Shown one piece after another: positions 32,110 to 44,082 of a DNA stretch of 64,000 nucleotides. Each line of letters starts with the position of its first letter. Positions within the stretch are counted from its first letter, which is position 1. The DNA comes from Chrysemys picta bellii. Its lineage: Eukaryota > Chordata > Testudines > Emydidae. The notes below the pieces were generated by a model. That model had not been told where the DNA came from, did no database searches, and saw nothing but the letters and a program-made list of their open reading frames with translations. The translations under genes and the position numbers were made by a program. Location: positions 88,031,481 through 88,095,480 of the forward strand of contig NC_088800.1 in NCBI RefSeq assembly GCF_011386835.1, read 5' to 3'.

Positions 32110-33880
32110 TGTACATATAAAACTTTTCAGAAAAATGTGAGTTTTTTTTGTTTTGTTTTTTTGAGTTCATAGTATCTGTTTTAAAATCCCTTGCACTTCA
32201 TTTATCAGTAGACAGCTTTGTCTGTATCACTGACACCTAGGCTGTCAACTTCTTGATTGGTAAAAGATTTAGAGAAAACTGATCCCAAACCAGGGTAGGG
32301 TTAAAAGATGGAGTAAAATCATGAACACTGTTTTCAACATTCTATGTTTACAAGGTCAAATAAGTAGTTTAATATGGCTAGGTACATACCCATATGTGTT
32401 AGAAATAACTGGTCAGAGAGTAGTGATACAGACAGTTGGGTGTGGTGTAGCTTTCAAACTAAATGTGCATGCGCAGCATGGTGGGTGGTTGTTTTTTAAG
32501 CAAACCCTATTCTTGAGTGGATATGGATATTACAAGAAATAACACATTTTCACATAGTTTTTGTAACTGTGACTGGATCACTGTGCTTGTTCCTCACTCA
32601 ACTCTGTATACGAGACATTGATAAAGTATCCAAAGGAAGTAACAAAAATGGCGTCCTTGGGTATTAGGGGAGAGATTGCAGGAACTAGATAGTTATGTAC
32701 AACTTGGAAGATGTTAGCTCTGTCTAAATACTTAAGTAAATGTAGCACCCTCTTTATTAAACCCACTTAAGGTAATCAAAGATTTTAAATTTGTATTTTT
32801 TTCACCTTAACTCAGAACTTTCTTGGAAGGACTCTCTGAATGACTCTAGAACTCATAGGTTTATGATGTCAGAAAAAACATGCAAGTGAGACCTGATTTA
32901 AATGTGAAGTGATTGTTTTTATATACAGACTGTTTAACACAAACACTTAGAAGAAAAGCCCTCTGTTAAGGAGCTTATTCACAGGTGTCCTCCAAAAAGT
33001 ACTAGAGTAGAACCAGGGAAGTTAAGTTTTGGTATTTCTGATATTTTGAAAGTTTAAAAACAGGAAACACTTTTTGAGGTGGGAAACTTTTTGCTATCTT
33101 AAACATAAAAAGCAAAAACAGCACAACCAATTTTGTTTACCTTCACATTCTCCTCTAGATATCTTTTAGGCAAGTAAGCATACCTGAAAAAGTTGAGACC
33201 CAATAATTGGATATTTGCAAAAGAACTGGATAAAACGGCTAAGGGCATAATGTAGAGAAATGTTGAAGCTTGTGCTAAAGCCCATTTGTCTTACTGACCA
33301 ATGGATGCTGTAAGCAATAAATGGCTTTGGTGGGGGACTCAGTGCTGAAGCAAGGCTGAGACTTGCAGCATGGTTAAAAGCCTAATATACTTATTTAACA
33401 GTGTTTTCATATATTCTTTATGGTTACGGAATTGCAAGGATTAACTTGCTTATCACATTCTTTTCAAAAGATTTTATTAAATTTGGTATAATGTGACAGC
33501 AATAGTTTAGATCTGTCACAGTTATTTTGGTTCTTTTCTGGTCTGCGTTGGATTGGATCAGTTTATAAAAGATCTAGATGAACCAGAGTGAAAGAAATGT
33601 TAGTGAGTTATTTACATATCTAGATAATTGGGTTAGAGGCTGAATACAGGTGTTTGGAGATTCCTGTGGCTTCCTACTTTAGATCAGTTTGATGGTTATT
33701 AAATAATAAAACAGGCCCTTTAAACATTGGCTCTGGCCCCTGAAGGTTCTGGAAACTGAAGTTCTTTGCTTAGTAATGGAAGAGGTTAGAGGATAAGTAG
33801 TTGGTATACATCTTCCTACAAGTTCCCTCATTAGCATAAATCTTTACCTGAACTTGAAGCTGGAATCTTAGAAATTACAT
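32110..33880. other. PDPK1 intron 1, no gene recognised
   Basis: AT-rich intronic sequence. No exon, RNA gene or definable repeat could be supported. Confidence 0.5.
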
Positions 33881-33885
33881 ACCAA

Positions 33886-33952
33886 GTATCAGTGGGGTAG
33901 CCATGTTAGTCTGTATCCACAAAACCAACAAGGAGTCCTCGTTGTTTTTTGG
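33886..33952 (-). mobile_element. Fold-back short retroposon family, fragment
   Basis: The segment AGTGGGGTAGCCATGTTAGT then CTGTATCCACAAAACCAAC and AAGGAGTCCTC is the complement of the conserved 3' end of the short retroposon family. It is truncated and I found no clear duplication. Confidence 0.6.
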
Positions 33953-34617
33953 AAAATAGCATAGCTAGCTGTAACGTGGTTCAGTTCAGAAATATGCAGT
34001 TGTACTGTATGGTTTGGGTTTCATGACTTAAATGTTGTACTCTCTTGATAAAGAACTAAGTTAATTTTGGTAGGAACAAAACATCAGTCTTTAAAAATCA
34101 GTTTCTTCTAATCTGGCACCACAAGTGCTAATAGGCAGTAATCCTAATTATATGGATATTGCCTGGCATCACTGAAAACTTACCTTTAACTCTGAATTTC
34201 CTGTTATAATGCTGGTTTTTGGAATAATTATGATACCTTGTGATGTGTTTTATCCAATATTACTGATAAGTATATTCAGCCTTAACTTCATATTAACATA
34301 GTTTTTAATCTAGTATTGGGCATACTATACAAAACCTATTCCATTAGCTATATGGATGCTGAAAGATTTAGAGATAGAAAAACTAAAATAAAATGAAGAT
34401 CCAGATTTCTAAGTAAAACAGTGATGTTCAAATTTCTGTGATGGTGAATGGATTTCATTTAAGTGCTTTTTAATACCTTTGCTTTCCCCCATTTTCCTAC
34501 AAAGCTCCCAGTTAATTTAATAATAGCGGTGTCTGTTGGAAGTGTCTGCTTCAGATTTCCTATTTTCATTGATATTTCTAATCTTCAGGATTAAAGTGCA
34601 ATAGCGTCAGTGCATTA

Positions 34618-34860
34618 GTAACTTAGCGTAGACATAGTCTAAGAATACCGCTTACGTTGATATAACTTGCGTCACTCGGGGGTGTGAACAAGCCATAAGT
34701 TACACCAACCTAAGAGCGCTGTCCACACCAGCAATCTCCACTCATTGTAGGTAGATTAATTAAATTGACAGGAGAACTCTCTCCCGTCAGCTTAGAGCGG
34801 CGCAGCTGTGTCAATACAACTGCACCATTTTAAGCTCTCTAGTGTAGTCATAGCCTTAGT
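34618..34860. mobile_element. MITE of the TGTCTACACTA family
   Basis: The ends GTAGACATAGTCTAAG and CTCTAGTGTAGTCATAGCC are diverged inverted repeats. The interior shares GACAGGAGAACTCTCTCCCG with the copies at 46.6 and 49.7 kb. It is non-coding. Confidence 0.75.
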
Positions 34861-34929
34861 GGAACATGCTCTGGTCACTCTAAATTATGCTAATTTTATC
34901 CCTATATTTTGATAGGGATTGTGTGGGCT

Positions 34930-35512
34930 TGTGGCAAAGTGATTTACCACCTGGTGTGCTGCCTTGCAGGGTTTTTTCTTTGTAGTCCTGTGACCGGGTC
35001 CACTGGTGATACCTGTCGCCTTGTGACTTGTCCCTACAGCTGGGTCAGCTTTGGTCTCACCCCTTTTGGAGTGAATCAGGGTTTTCACCCACTAGTCCCA
35101 GGACATCATGCAGGCTGACAGCCCTGGTCCAAGGCCAAAATAGTCCTTGTGGACCCTTCTATCTTGGGTCTTCTCATTAGTCTTCCTGGTGAGGTTATAG
35201 GGGAACCCAGTCTCTCCCTCTACCCTTGGTTCCAGCTCAGAGACTTGTGGAAGAAGTGGATAAGGTGTCTCTGGTCAGACCTCTTGGTTCTTCTTTGGGC
35301 TCTTCCTGTGTTGGCCCACCTTCCCCATCACGGGGCTTGGATGACTGCTTTGTTCCTTTCTGGGAGCGAAGGATAAGAGGCCTGTCTGCCTCCCTAGCCT
35401 GCGCCTTCTGAGCTGAGCTTCTCCCATTTGAAGGCTCCTCCTCCAAGATTGGTATGGCAGGTGCAGCAGGGTGCGGCTGCCTGAATCCATAGCTACTCTT
35501 TAACATATCACA
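34930..35512 (-). repeat. Probable solo LTR, minus strand
   Basis: The complement starts TGTGATATGTT at 35512 and ends in TGCCACA at 34930. Flanks GGGCT (34925-34929) and GGGCC (35513-35517) could be a 5-bp duplication with one change. The body is GC-richer than its surroundings and has pyrimidine-rich LTR-like composition. No coding sequence is present. Confidence 0.5.
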
Positions 35513-35514
35513 GG

Positions 35515-37385
35515 GCCCCAACCCCACAAACACTTCTGTGTGTGCTTAACTTTGGAGCATGTAAGTAGTTTCAGTGAAATTGATGGGACTGCTCACGCGT
35601 CTAAAGTTAAGCATAATCTGCAGTGCTTTGCTGGGCTGGTGACTGTGAGAATCCATTTTTGCCAGTTGCCTATTGTGGCGTTCTGTACAAATAAAATTTT
35701 GAATTTTATTTAATTAACGTCCTTGGAGGATCTCTGTAGCTTGTTTACAGATTGGCTGAAGGATGACCATTCCATTTTATGACAACTTCCAAGGTTTCAA
35801 AATTTTGTTTTCCTAATACGTTGGAACAAAACCAAAACCTTTTGAGATAATTCCACTTCATGAGCCTGTGTTGAGATAGCAGTTTTTAGATCAAAAAGCT
35901 CAAGTTTTTTTCTCTCCCATCAAAAGTGACCAGACACCCTTGGATTTCAAAAACTTTCCCAATGAAAACTTTGTTGAAACAGATATCTCTGCAGGTAGAG
36001 ATAAAATTAATCTAAATGTTCACCTAAATTAATGTTATAACCAGCTCTGTTCACACTTCTGTTAGCTTCCATTGTGTTGGGAAGTAAGTTCTTGAGTTCT
36101 TAAATCACTGCCATATGGAATTAAAAAAACATTGGTGTACCATCAGCTGATGTGGGACTTGACAAGACCAGTCAAACACAACTCTATCTTACATAAATAC
36201 AAACATTCATATCATTTTCTGTAACCAGAGGCCACTTGCATACTGTTTTATATGCTTGGTACAGAGTTCATATCTCAAGCATATCAGAATGGATTTTGAA
36301 TGTATTTACTACAGCTTGAGGAACTATTAAATAACTGAACTTGAACCTTCATTAAACTTATATCTGAAAACTAGGGTCAGTTAATTCATTAACATTTCTT
36401 GTATGTTGCTTATGAAATAGAATGATGAAGTTAAGGGCAAATAGTTAATTGTGTAGGCTAATAGAGTTTGGTAAGCCAAAATGCCTTGTTCTGTGAAATG
36501 CTTGTCAATTTTATATTGTCGTCTTTCTATATTAATAATTTGTCAGAAATTCCCGAAGGCAGAAAATCAAGTAGTGCCTTCATTTTTAAACTTGACTGCT
36601 GGTAATAAGATAAAGATTGACTGACTGCTCGATTAGACCAAATTCACATCTGAAAAAAAGACTCTGCTTTGAAAGAATGTCTTCATGTTGCCTTCTAGCT
36701 GGATCCCTGAGAGATGTTTTATCCATCAATTTTTGAGCCCTTTACTACACATAAAGACAGATGGCTGCTGTATAAGTCTACCTTCCCTTTTAAGAAAAAT
36801 CCTAGTTTGTCAAAATGCACTACTCAATGTATCAGTTGTTCAGATATTATTTCCTCTCCTAAAGCTATAGATGCTGACAAGGTGTCCTTCATTAGGAATT
36901 TGTTCACCAATCGTCTGAAATAACCAGAGTTTGCTGAACTTTAGGGCATTTCCACTCATCCCTGCTTTAAGAGATGGGGAGACTGTGAGGGGTCTGTGAG
37001 ACTGGAACTTAGAGGCTTACATTATATTTTAAAATTTTGCAGCTACCAGTGTGTGTTGTATCCATTCAAATGTATAACTGAATATTTTGAGAGTCAAGAG
37101 TGCCCAGGGCCTGGAACAGATGATTATTTAGGTAACAGTTCAAACCTAAATAAAGCATTGCTGCAGTTTAGCCTAATCACTTATGGTTTTGTGATATTTC
37201 TCAGATGTTTAGGTTTACTCATAATCCCAGGACTTCCAGTTCTGCAGTTGTTAATGACATTGGATGGAGTAGAATAATAATAATAGAGAAATGGGTCTTA
37301 TTTAGGTAGCAGTTTGACTGACTGAATTGTTTGTCTACTCCCGAATGAGAATGCTAGTGTCAACATATCAGTGTAACCCATATTA
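35515..37385. other. PDPK1 intron 1, no gene recognised
   Basis: A weak old SINE-like motif (TGATGGGACTGCTCACGC and TAAAGTTAAGCAT) is present at about 35530-35640. Nothing else could be assigned. Confidence 0.4.
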
Positions 37386-37994
37386 AAGTAATAAAAAACT
37401 GGTTAACTGATAGATCTCGAAGACCTTGTACATGAAGAATTATCATCGAAAGGGGGTGTTTTTAGTGGGCTCCTTCAGGCATCTGTTCTTGGCTATTCAA
37501 GGTGCTCAACGATGTTCAAATGCTATTCAGTAGTGTTGATGCAATATACTTTGCCTTCTGTAAGGCATTTGTCTTGGTACTGCATGACACTTTGATTAAA
37601 TAAACTAGAATGATACAACATTGACATGGCATGCTGTCTCAAAATGTAATTGTAAATGGGGAATTATTATTGGGTGGATATGTTGCTAGTGGGGTCCCAC
37701 AGAGAGAGGTTTTTGGCCCTACACTATTTATTTAGCAGTTTTTATCAATGACCTGGAAGAAAACACAGAATCATCACTGATAAAGTTTGCAAATTACCCA
37801 AAGATTGAGGGAGTGATAAATAATGAAGAGGACACATCACAGATACAGAGTAATCAGGATCACCTGGTAAGCCGGATCCGAGGAAACAATATACATTTTA
37901 ATACAGCTGAATGTATACAACTAGGAACAAAGATTGTAGGCTGTATGGATAGGATGGGGAACTCTGTACTGGGTGCCGTTTCTCTGAAAAAGAA

Positions 37995-38592
37995 TTGTGG
38001 ACCATGGTGGAAAATCAGCAGCACAAATCAGCGCTTATCTTGGGGGAGGGGGAGCTCCCTGGCTCCCACGGGCATGTCCCCACAGCTCCTCAGTTGAGGG
38101 GAAATGGGGCTCCGCATGCTGCCTGCCCCTGCAGTTCCAATTGACTGTGGTTCCTGGCCAATGGGAGCTGCAGAGCTGGCGCTCGTGGCAGGAGCAGTGC
38201 GCGGAGCCCCCCTAGCCACCCCTCCCCCTAGGACCTGCACAGACATGCCAGTCGGAGCTGGGTAGGGAGCCTGCCAACCCTCCCCTCTGCCACCACCAGC
38301 AGAGATCCTGGGCCATGTGCCGCCGCCTGCACACCCACCACCAGTGCCAGCGGGGGTCCCAGGCCGTGTGCCTCCTCTCAGCACCGGCCACCCCTTCCAG
38401 CACTTGTGGCGTCCCTGGATTTCTTTCCCCCCCCCCCAAGCACCCTGGCCCAAGTTTTAGTTGGGGATATGTAGTAAACGTCATGGACAGATCTCAGACC
38501 GTGAATTTTTGTTTACTGCTCGTGACCTGTCCGTGACTTTTACTTAAAAATACCCGTGATTAAAATGTTGCCTTAATCATGGTCCACAAGTA
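37995..38592. mobile_element. GC-rich DNA element nested in CR1
   Basis: The ends TTGTGGACCATG and CATGGTCCACAA are inverted repeats of 12 bp. The interior is GC-rich, with a C11 run near 38429 and a tail region GTGACCTGTCCGTGACTTTT. CR1 sequence continues on both sides. The exact ends and duplication are uncertain. Overlapping open frames on both strands are compositional. Confidence 0.55.
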
Positions 38593-38886
38593 CTTGCATG
38601 GAGAAGAGAGATGATAGACAGCTCTCTGTAGAAAGAGCCACAAAGAGATGCAGTAGTCAGATGCTGAAGCTTCACAAATTCAAACTAGAAACACTCAGGG
38701 TAACTATACACTGGAACAACTTATTTAGGGATGTGATGGATTCTCCATTACTTGCTGTCTGTACATAAAGACTAGAATTCTTTATAAAAGAGATGCTATA
38801 GCTCAAACAGAAATCATAGTCTCTTGATGCAAGAATCACTGGGTGAGGTTCTGTAGCCTGTATTGTGAAGGAGCTCAGACTAGATC

Positions 38887-39169
38887 AGGGTAGGCAACCT
38901 ATGGCACGAGCTGATTTTCAGTGGCACTCACATTTCCTGGCCACTGGTCTGGGGGGCTCTGTATTTTAATTTAATTTTAAATGAAGTTTCTTAACCATTT
39001 AAAAAACCTTATTTACTTTACATACAACAATAGTTTAGTTATATATTATAGACTTGTAGAAAGAGCTCTTCTAAAAACGTTAACATGTATTACTGGCACA
39101 CGAAATCTTAAATTAGAGTGAATAAATGAAGACTCAGCACACCACTTCTGAAAGGTTGCCAACCCCTGG
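38887..39169. mobile_element. hAT-like MITE in a CR1 3' UTR
   Basis: The ends AGGGTAGGCAACCTATGG and AAAGGTTGCCAACCCCTGG are inverted repeats. The flanks ACTAGATC (38879-38886) and ACTAGATG (39170-39177) are the target duplication with one change. The pre-insertion CR1 sequence is recognisable on both sides. Confidence 0.85.
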
Positions 39170-39219
39170 ACTAGATGATCATAATGGTCCCCTTCTGGCC
39201 TGAATACTCTATGAAACAA

Positions 39220-40221
39220 TGCTTTTTGTAGTGAGAAAGCTAAGTGGCAACATTTTTGTACAATTACTATTGGATTAGAAACTTCTCTATTGACTTACTA
39301 TAGTCCTCTTTTGTTTAAATGGGGAAGTCACTCTCTTGCTTTCACCTGGCTCAACTACATTGATTATGCTGTAGTGTGGCCAACTCATCACTAATTGGAG
39401 TGTCCCTTAGAAATCTTATCCCTCTTCTTAAGGATAGGTTTCCAAGATTGAACTGCTCAAGTTAATGCTTAATGAACTTGTAGTATCATAATAATAAATT
39501 CACCTTTATTGTTTTTGATTAGCTATTCTGTAAAATGCCACCCAACTATTAAATTCCCTAGTTTTTGAGCACTAAAGGGTGTTTGTTTAGTGGACAGGTT
39601 TAAAATGTTGTTAGTAAACTAAACTGTGTAAGGCAAGAAAGATTTATCAGAGAACCAACTCACACTACCCATCCTGCTCTAGGTGTGTATGGTGCACTGT
39701 GGCTACACATGTTCAGTGTTGCAGGACCTGTTGGTTGTTGCCCCTATCCTACAAGGCCTGGCAGGGCTCTGCTCTGTGGTTTTCATTTGTATTTGTTCAC
39801 AATCTTAGTTTGTTCCAGCAGATGCGTAGGCTAGTTCTGCTCCTTCGAGCACGTGCCTGAATCCTGATGCAAGACACAGGATTCATTCTGCTTCACCTCA
39901 CATGCTTAGGTCTCCACAGCATGCTAACTGAGGGGTAAATAATCACAGGATTAGACAAACCATGGTAGTCTAACCTGCAAGAGAATGACCACACATGCTG
40001 TACTGTGCTGTGACTCCCTGTATCCTCATTGGTGCTTTATCTGGCTCTGACAAGCAGTACAGGTAGATAGTGAGATAGTACACAAGAATTGGTGCCAAGG
40101 AGGCTTATGGGAAAGGATTGGAGGACCATTGCATCTCAACTATTGTGATTGTTCATGGCTGCACGTTTTCACTGCTGTTACCTCAGGATAACAGTACACA
40201 TTAATAGCTATTACAGGGTTT
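39220..40221. other. PDPK1 intron 1, no gene recognised
   Basis: No exon or repeat could be supported. Confidence 0.5.
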
Positions 40222-40229
40222 GCCTTATA

Positions 40230-40672
40230 CAGGGGTGGCCAACCTTTGGCTCCAGAGCCACATGCGGCTTTTCAGAAGTTAATATGCGACTCCTTATATA
40301 GGCACCGACACCAGGACTGGAGCTACAGGTGCCAACTTTCCAATGTGCTGGGGAGGTGCTCATTGCTCAACCCCTGGCTCTGTCACAGGCCCTGCCCCAC
40401 TCCACCCCTTCCCACCCCCTCCCCTGAACCTGCCATGCCCTCGCTCCTCCTCCCTCCCACCCAGAGCCTCCTGCATGCCACGAAATGGCTGATCTGGAGG
40501 TGTAGGGCGGGAGGGAGGGGGAGGCACTGATCTGCGGGGCTGCCAGTGGGTGGGTGGGTGGCGGGCGAGCTGATGGGGGGGGGGGGGGGGCTGCTGATGT
40601 ATTACTGTGGCTCTTTGACAATGTACACTGGTAAATTCTGGTTCTTTCTCAGGCCAAGGTTGGCCACCCTTG
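40230..40672. mobile_element. hAT-like non-autonomous element
   Basis: The ends CAGGGGTGGCCAACCTTTGG and CCAAGGTTGGCCACCCTTG are close inverted repeats. The flanks GCCTTATA (40222-40229) and GCTTTATA (40673-40680) are an 8-bp duplication with one change. The interior includes a G-run of about 17 near 40574. Confidence 0.88.
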
Positions 40673-40680
40673 GCTTTATA

Positions 40681-42340
40681 GCTCATGGTGTGCTGCCTGT
40701 CTCACCATGTGGCACTGATAGTCATGTGAATGTGTGAACATGGAATGTGTTAAGGGGACAACCCACAGCTGAGCTAGAGTTAATTCTGCCGTGATGGCAG
40801 CTGCACTAGCAGGGCTTGTTATGGTAGTCACTAGAGTCCCTGCCAATCACTGTCAGACTCTGGACCTGGATGCCTGGACTGATAACAAGCACCACCACCA
40901 TTGAGTGGCTCTGCTCCAGGAGGTAAGGAACATGGCTTGGTTTAGTTATTTTTAGTTACTATTGCCATACGTTTTTTTTTCTGTTTTGTATTTAAAGTAA
41001 GTTTTCTTTTCTTGGATTTCCCCACTAAGTGTCAGATGGGAGTGGTCTGGGTCCATATACGTGGGGAGGACATCCATCTTGAGCCCTGGTGAGTGGCTTA
41101 ACAAATCCTTTCTTCTTCTGGAACATATTGGGATCCCCAAGGGCTGTATTGCTCCACTGTGTAGGGTGTGGTGATAGGGAGGTATTGAATCGCCTTATGG
41201 AGGTATGTGTATTTGCATTGCGGTCATGGGGACCAAGAGGGTAGCCTTGCTGTGCCGCTATTAATTGATCCCTTTCTGTGTTCTCTTTCAGATATAAGTA
41301 GTGTAGAAGATGATTCTGAGGAAGCTTTTGGATTTTTGTGGCAACTCCCAGTGAAGTCCGTGTGCTTTGGGAAGGAGTTGTCTGTGTTTGTCTGTAACCT
41401 TAGATCTTTCACCTTTTGTATTTTGCAAGTGAATACCTGTGGGATGAAAAAGTTAGAATGTTTAACTTATAAATAATGATAATAAAGTTTTTTTTTTTCA
41501 CTTCATTTGCATCCACTGGGTGTAGGGATTAGTGTGTGGAGGATGGAAGTGACCAGATAGAATGGAGAACAGCAAAAGTACCTCTCAGGCCTACCCTCAC
41601 TAGGAGTTTGGGGGCTTTGGAGCATTTGATTTCAGTTGAATATTACTTTAGCTATTGCTGAGCCTATAATCTGATAGGTTAGTGTCTTAACACATGACAG
41701 AACCAATGATCTGATCTGTCACAGCTGCCACTGAAATAGCATGCAGGAGCATTGTGGGATTGTACTGGGAGGACTATGTGGTTTTTGTTGTTTTTTTTTT
41801 TGTTTTTGATTTTTCAGTATAGGATTATTTTGGTATATTTTATCTCACTCTAAGTGCCTTTATCATGCATTAAACTCAGTTATGTAATAAAAAACAGACA
41901 GAAAATAACTAATCAACAAAAACAAATACCCCTCCTCATCCTGAAATGGTAGGCCTTATCAGACCTCTCCCTTCCAAAGTGCCCGGGCAAATAGATGTGG
42001 CCCTACATTGTGCCCTGACAGTCAACAGATTAATTTGGACAAAGCAGAGGAGGAAATCTCCAAAGTTTGAGTACCCCTTATGGAGAAAGATCTACCAGCA
42101 GCTTCTTTTTTTTTTTGTATTGAGAAGACTTCAGCTCAAGTACGTCTGCTGGTGTTGTGATGAAAACATGGCAGAGGGAGAAGGGCAGTCTCAAGTAGGC
42201 AAATCCCAAAACGTTTAGGATTTAATAGGTCCAAAACAGCACCTTAAACTCCACCTGGAAATGAAAAGGCAGCCAATACAGATGTTTCTGGGTTCATTTA
42301 ACAAATTCATATATTCTGTGTCCAAAAAGGACAAATCATT
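40681..42340. other. PDPK1 intron 1, no gene recognised
   Basis: An open frame at 41207-41476 has no similarity I recognise. It is followed by an AATAAA-like motif near 41480, which I regard as chance in AT-rich intron. Confidence 0.45.
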
Positions 42341-42344
42341 TTTT

Positions 42345-43340
42345 ATTCTGACCTCCTGCATAACACAGGCCATAAAATTACATCAGTAAATCCTGTATCA
42401 AATAGTGATCTGTGGTTTAACGAAAGCATAATCCTGTTGTGCCTTTGTTATATTGGAGCCCTGTACTATCAAATATATTCTTGAGAAGGTACATTGATTG
42501 TGATATATAACCGTCTATTTGATAAACACAATAGATTGATCTCATGCCTCTTTGTAAGATATATTTTCCAATTTTCATATCTTTCTTGTGGTTTTGCTCT
42601 AAACCTTCTGTAGTTTACCTCCTTTTGGAAGTCAGCGCCAGTATTCCAGGAGTGATGTCCACAGTGCTATATAGAGTAGCAGTAAATTTACCTTCTCCTA
42701 CTTGATGATCCTCTGGTCATACATTCAGGGATCTCACTAATCCACTTAGTCAGCCATGTTTCCACCATGACCCTTCAATTCTTTTCAGAGACGTGGGTTT
42801 GCAGGGTACAGTCCCTACATTTTTTGTAATTGACATACATTCTCTGTTCCTAGATATAGGACTTTACTTTTGGCTGTATTAAACCATGAACTTGCACCAG
42901 TTTACCAACCAATCCAGATTGCTCTATATAAGTGACCTACCCATATCGTTATTAGCCATTTCACCGATCTTTATCCACAATGATACTTTCTGCCAGTCAC
43001 TGATAAAACTTTGATAGCTTTTGGTTGAGAATGAATCCCTGTGGGAGTCTGCTAGTAACATCTCCATTTGATTTCCCTTTGAGATTTTAGCTATCTTATC
43101 TATTTAGTAATTGCTATATTGATTGATGTTAACTCTAATTAGAATGTCGTGCAGTAGTAAGTCAAATGCCTTGTAGATGTAACTGCATTGACAAAATGTA
43201 GACCTTTAATAACCAGATTTGTAATACCAAAAAATGATGTCCAGTTCATTTGACAGGACCTGTTTCTCATAAAACTTGTTGATTGGCATTCCAGTCCCAT
43301 CCTGGAATATAGTTATTGAATTTCATGTTGGCTGTTGCAT
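42345..43340 (-). mobile_element. Old CR1 copy, minus strand
   Basis: It begins with the complement of the CR1 3' UTR (TCTGACCTCCTGCATAACAC). It continues through strongly decayed ORF2, including complements of the RT region near 43080-43300 (GAATGAATCCCTGTGGGAG corresponds to the GVPQGS segment neighbourhood). Confidence 0.65.
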
Positions 43341-43648
43341 CATTTTGGTGTAGCCCCATGGGAAGCGTCACTGCAATAGTCTAATCCTAAGATGATGGAC
43401 ACTGATTATGATAGCAAAGGCCACCTTTGAAGGAGACTCCTCCTGGTCCGATGGGGAGGGAGTGGGAAAAAGCTTCGTGTTCATTGTTGCTATACGATTG
43501 TTTAACACCGATCGGGACTCAGTAATAGCAACAGATTGTGAACACTGTTAACAAATGGTAGGCACCCTTTCCCTCCCTGCTGCCCACCATTGCAGCTGCT
43601 AGGCTATAGTTTGCTGTCTCCATTGGCCCTGTAAGCTGGGGGATGACT

Positions 43649-44082
43649 GGACACTTGTCCACATTAGTCTTTTTTTCTAAAATTTCTCACTTTTGCAATT
43701 GCTGGTACAGCTTTGGTGGTAGCATAGGTCTGAATTCTAGTTCAGATAAGTTGCCATTGGCCACCAACACTCGTTACAATGTCATTTAGACCTTATGTGA
43801 GCCAGGTTAGACAATAGTAGTAAAAACACTGGCAGTCCCAAAAGGCCTGCCTACAATATTGCTCCTGCTATCGTTACCGCTGGTAGAGCTTCACCAGTGA
43901 AATTTGGTGAGAAATTTGGCACAGGGAAAGGCTAATGCAGACACAGCCACAGTAGTTGGACTTGCTTTGAACAAGGCTGCATTAATGCAAGCACTTGTGT
44001 ATGAACATGTGTTGCATACCAGATGTGACTGAGGATTTCAGATGTATTGGTGTGGCCAGAATGCTCTAGTGTAGACGAGTCC
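43649..44082. mobile_element. Possible MITE
   Basis: The left GGACACTTGTCCACATTAGT and the complement of the right end, GGACTCGTCTACACTAGAGC, are similar over about 20 bp. The interior has an inverted pair of TGGTAGAGCTTCACCAGTGA-like blocks. There is no clear target duplication. Confidence 0.45.

Larger units (their letters stand above)
37390..39218 (+). mobile_element. CR1 fragment carrying two nested DNA elements
   Basis: The forward strand contains GGTCCCACAGAGAGAGG and ACACTATTTATTTAGCAG of the RT SGVPQGS region, then the sequence after the FADD box to about 37990. The LINE resumes at 38593 (ACAAGTACTTGCATGGAG) and ends in the 3' signature split by a hAT insertion: ACTAGATC before it and ACTAGATGATCATAATGGTC after it, ending near 39218. 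Confidence 0.75.

Noticed and set aside
35237..35533. 98-codon minus-strand frame
   Set aside because: Inside a probable solo LTR. No motif supports a protein.
38028..38484. Gly/Pro-rich open frames on the minus strand
   Set aside because: They lie within a GC-rich DNA element nested in CR1. No domain and no splice support.
41207..41476. 89-codon + strand frame followed by an AATAAA-like motif
   Set aside because: No similarity recognised and no splice context. It is probably chance in AT-rich intron.
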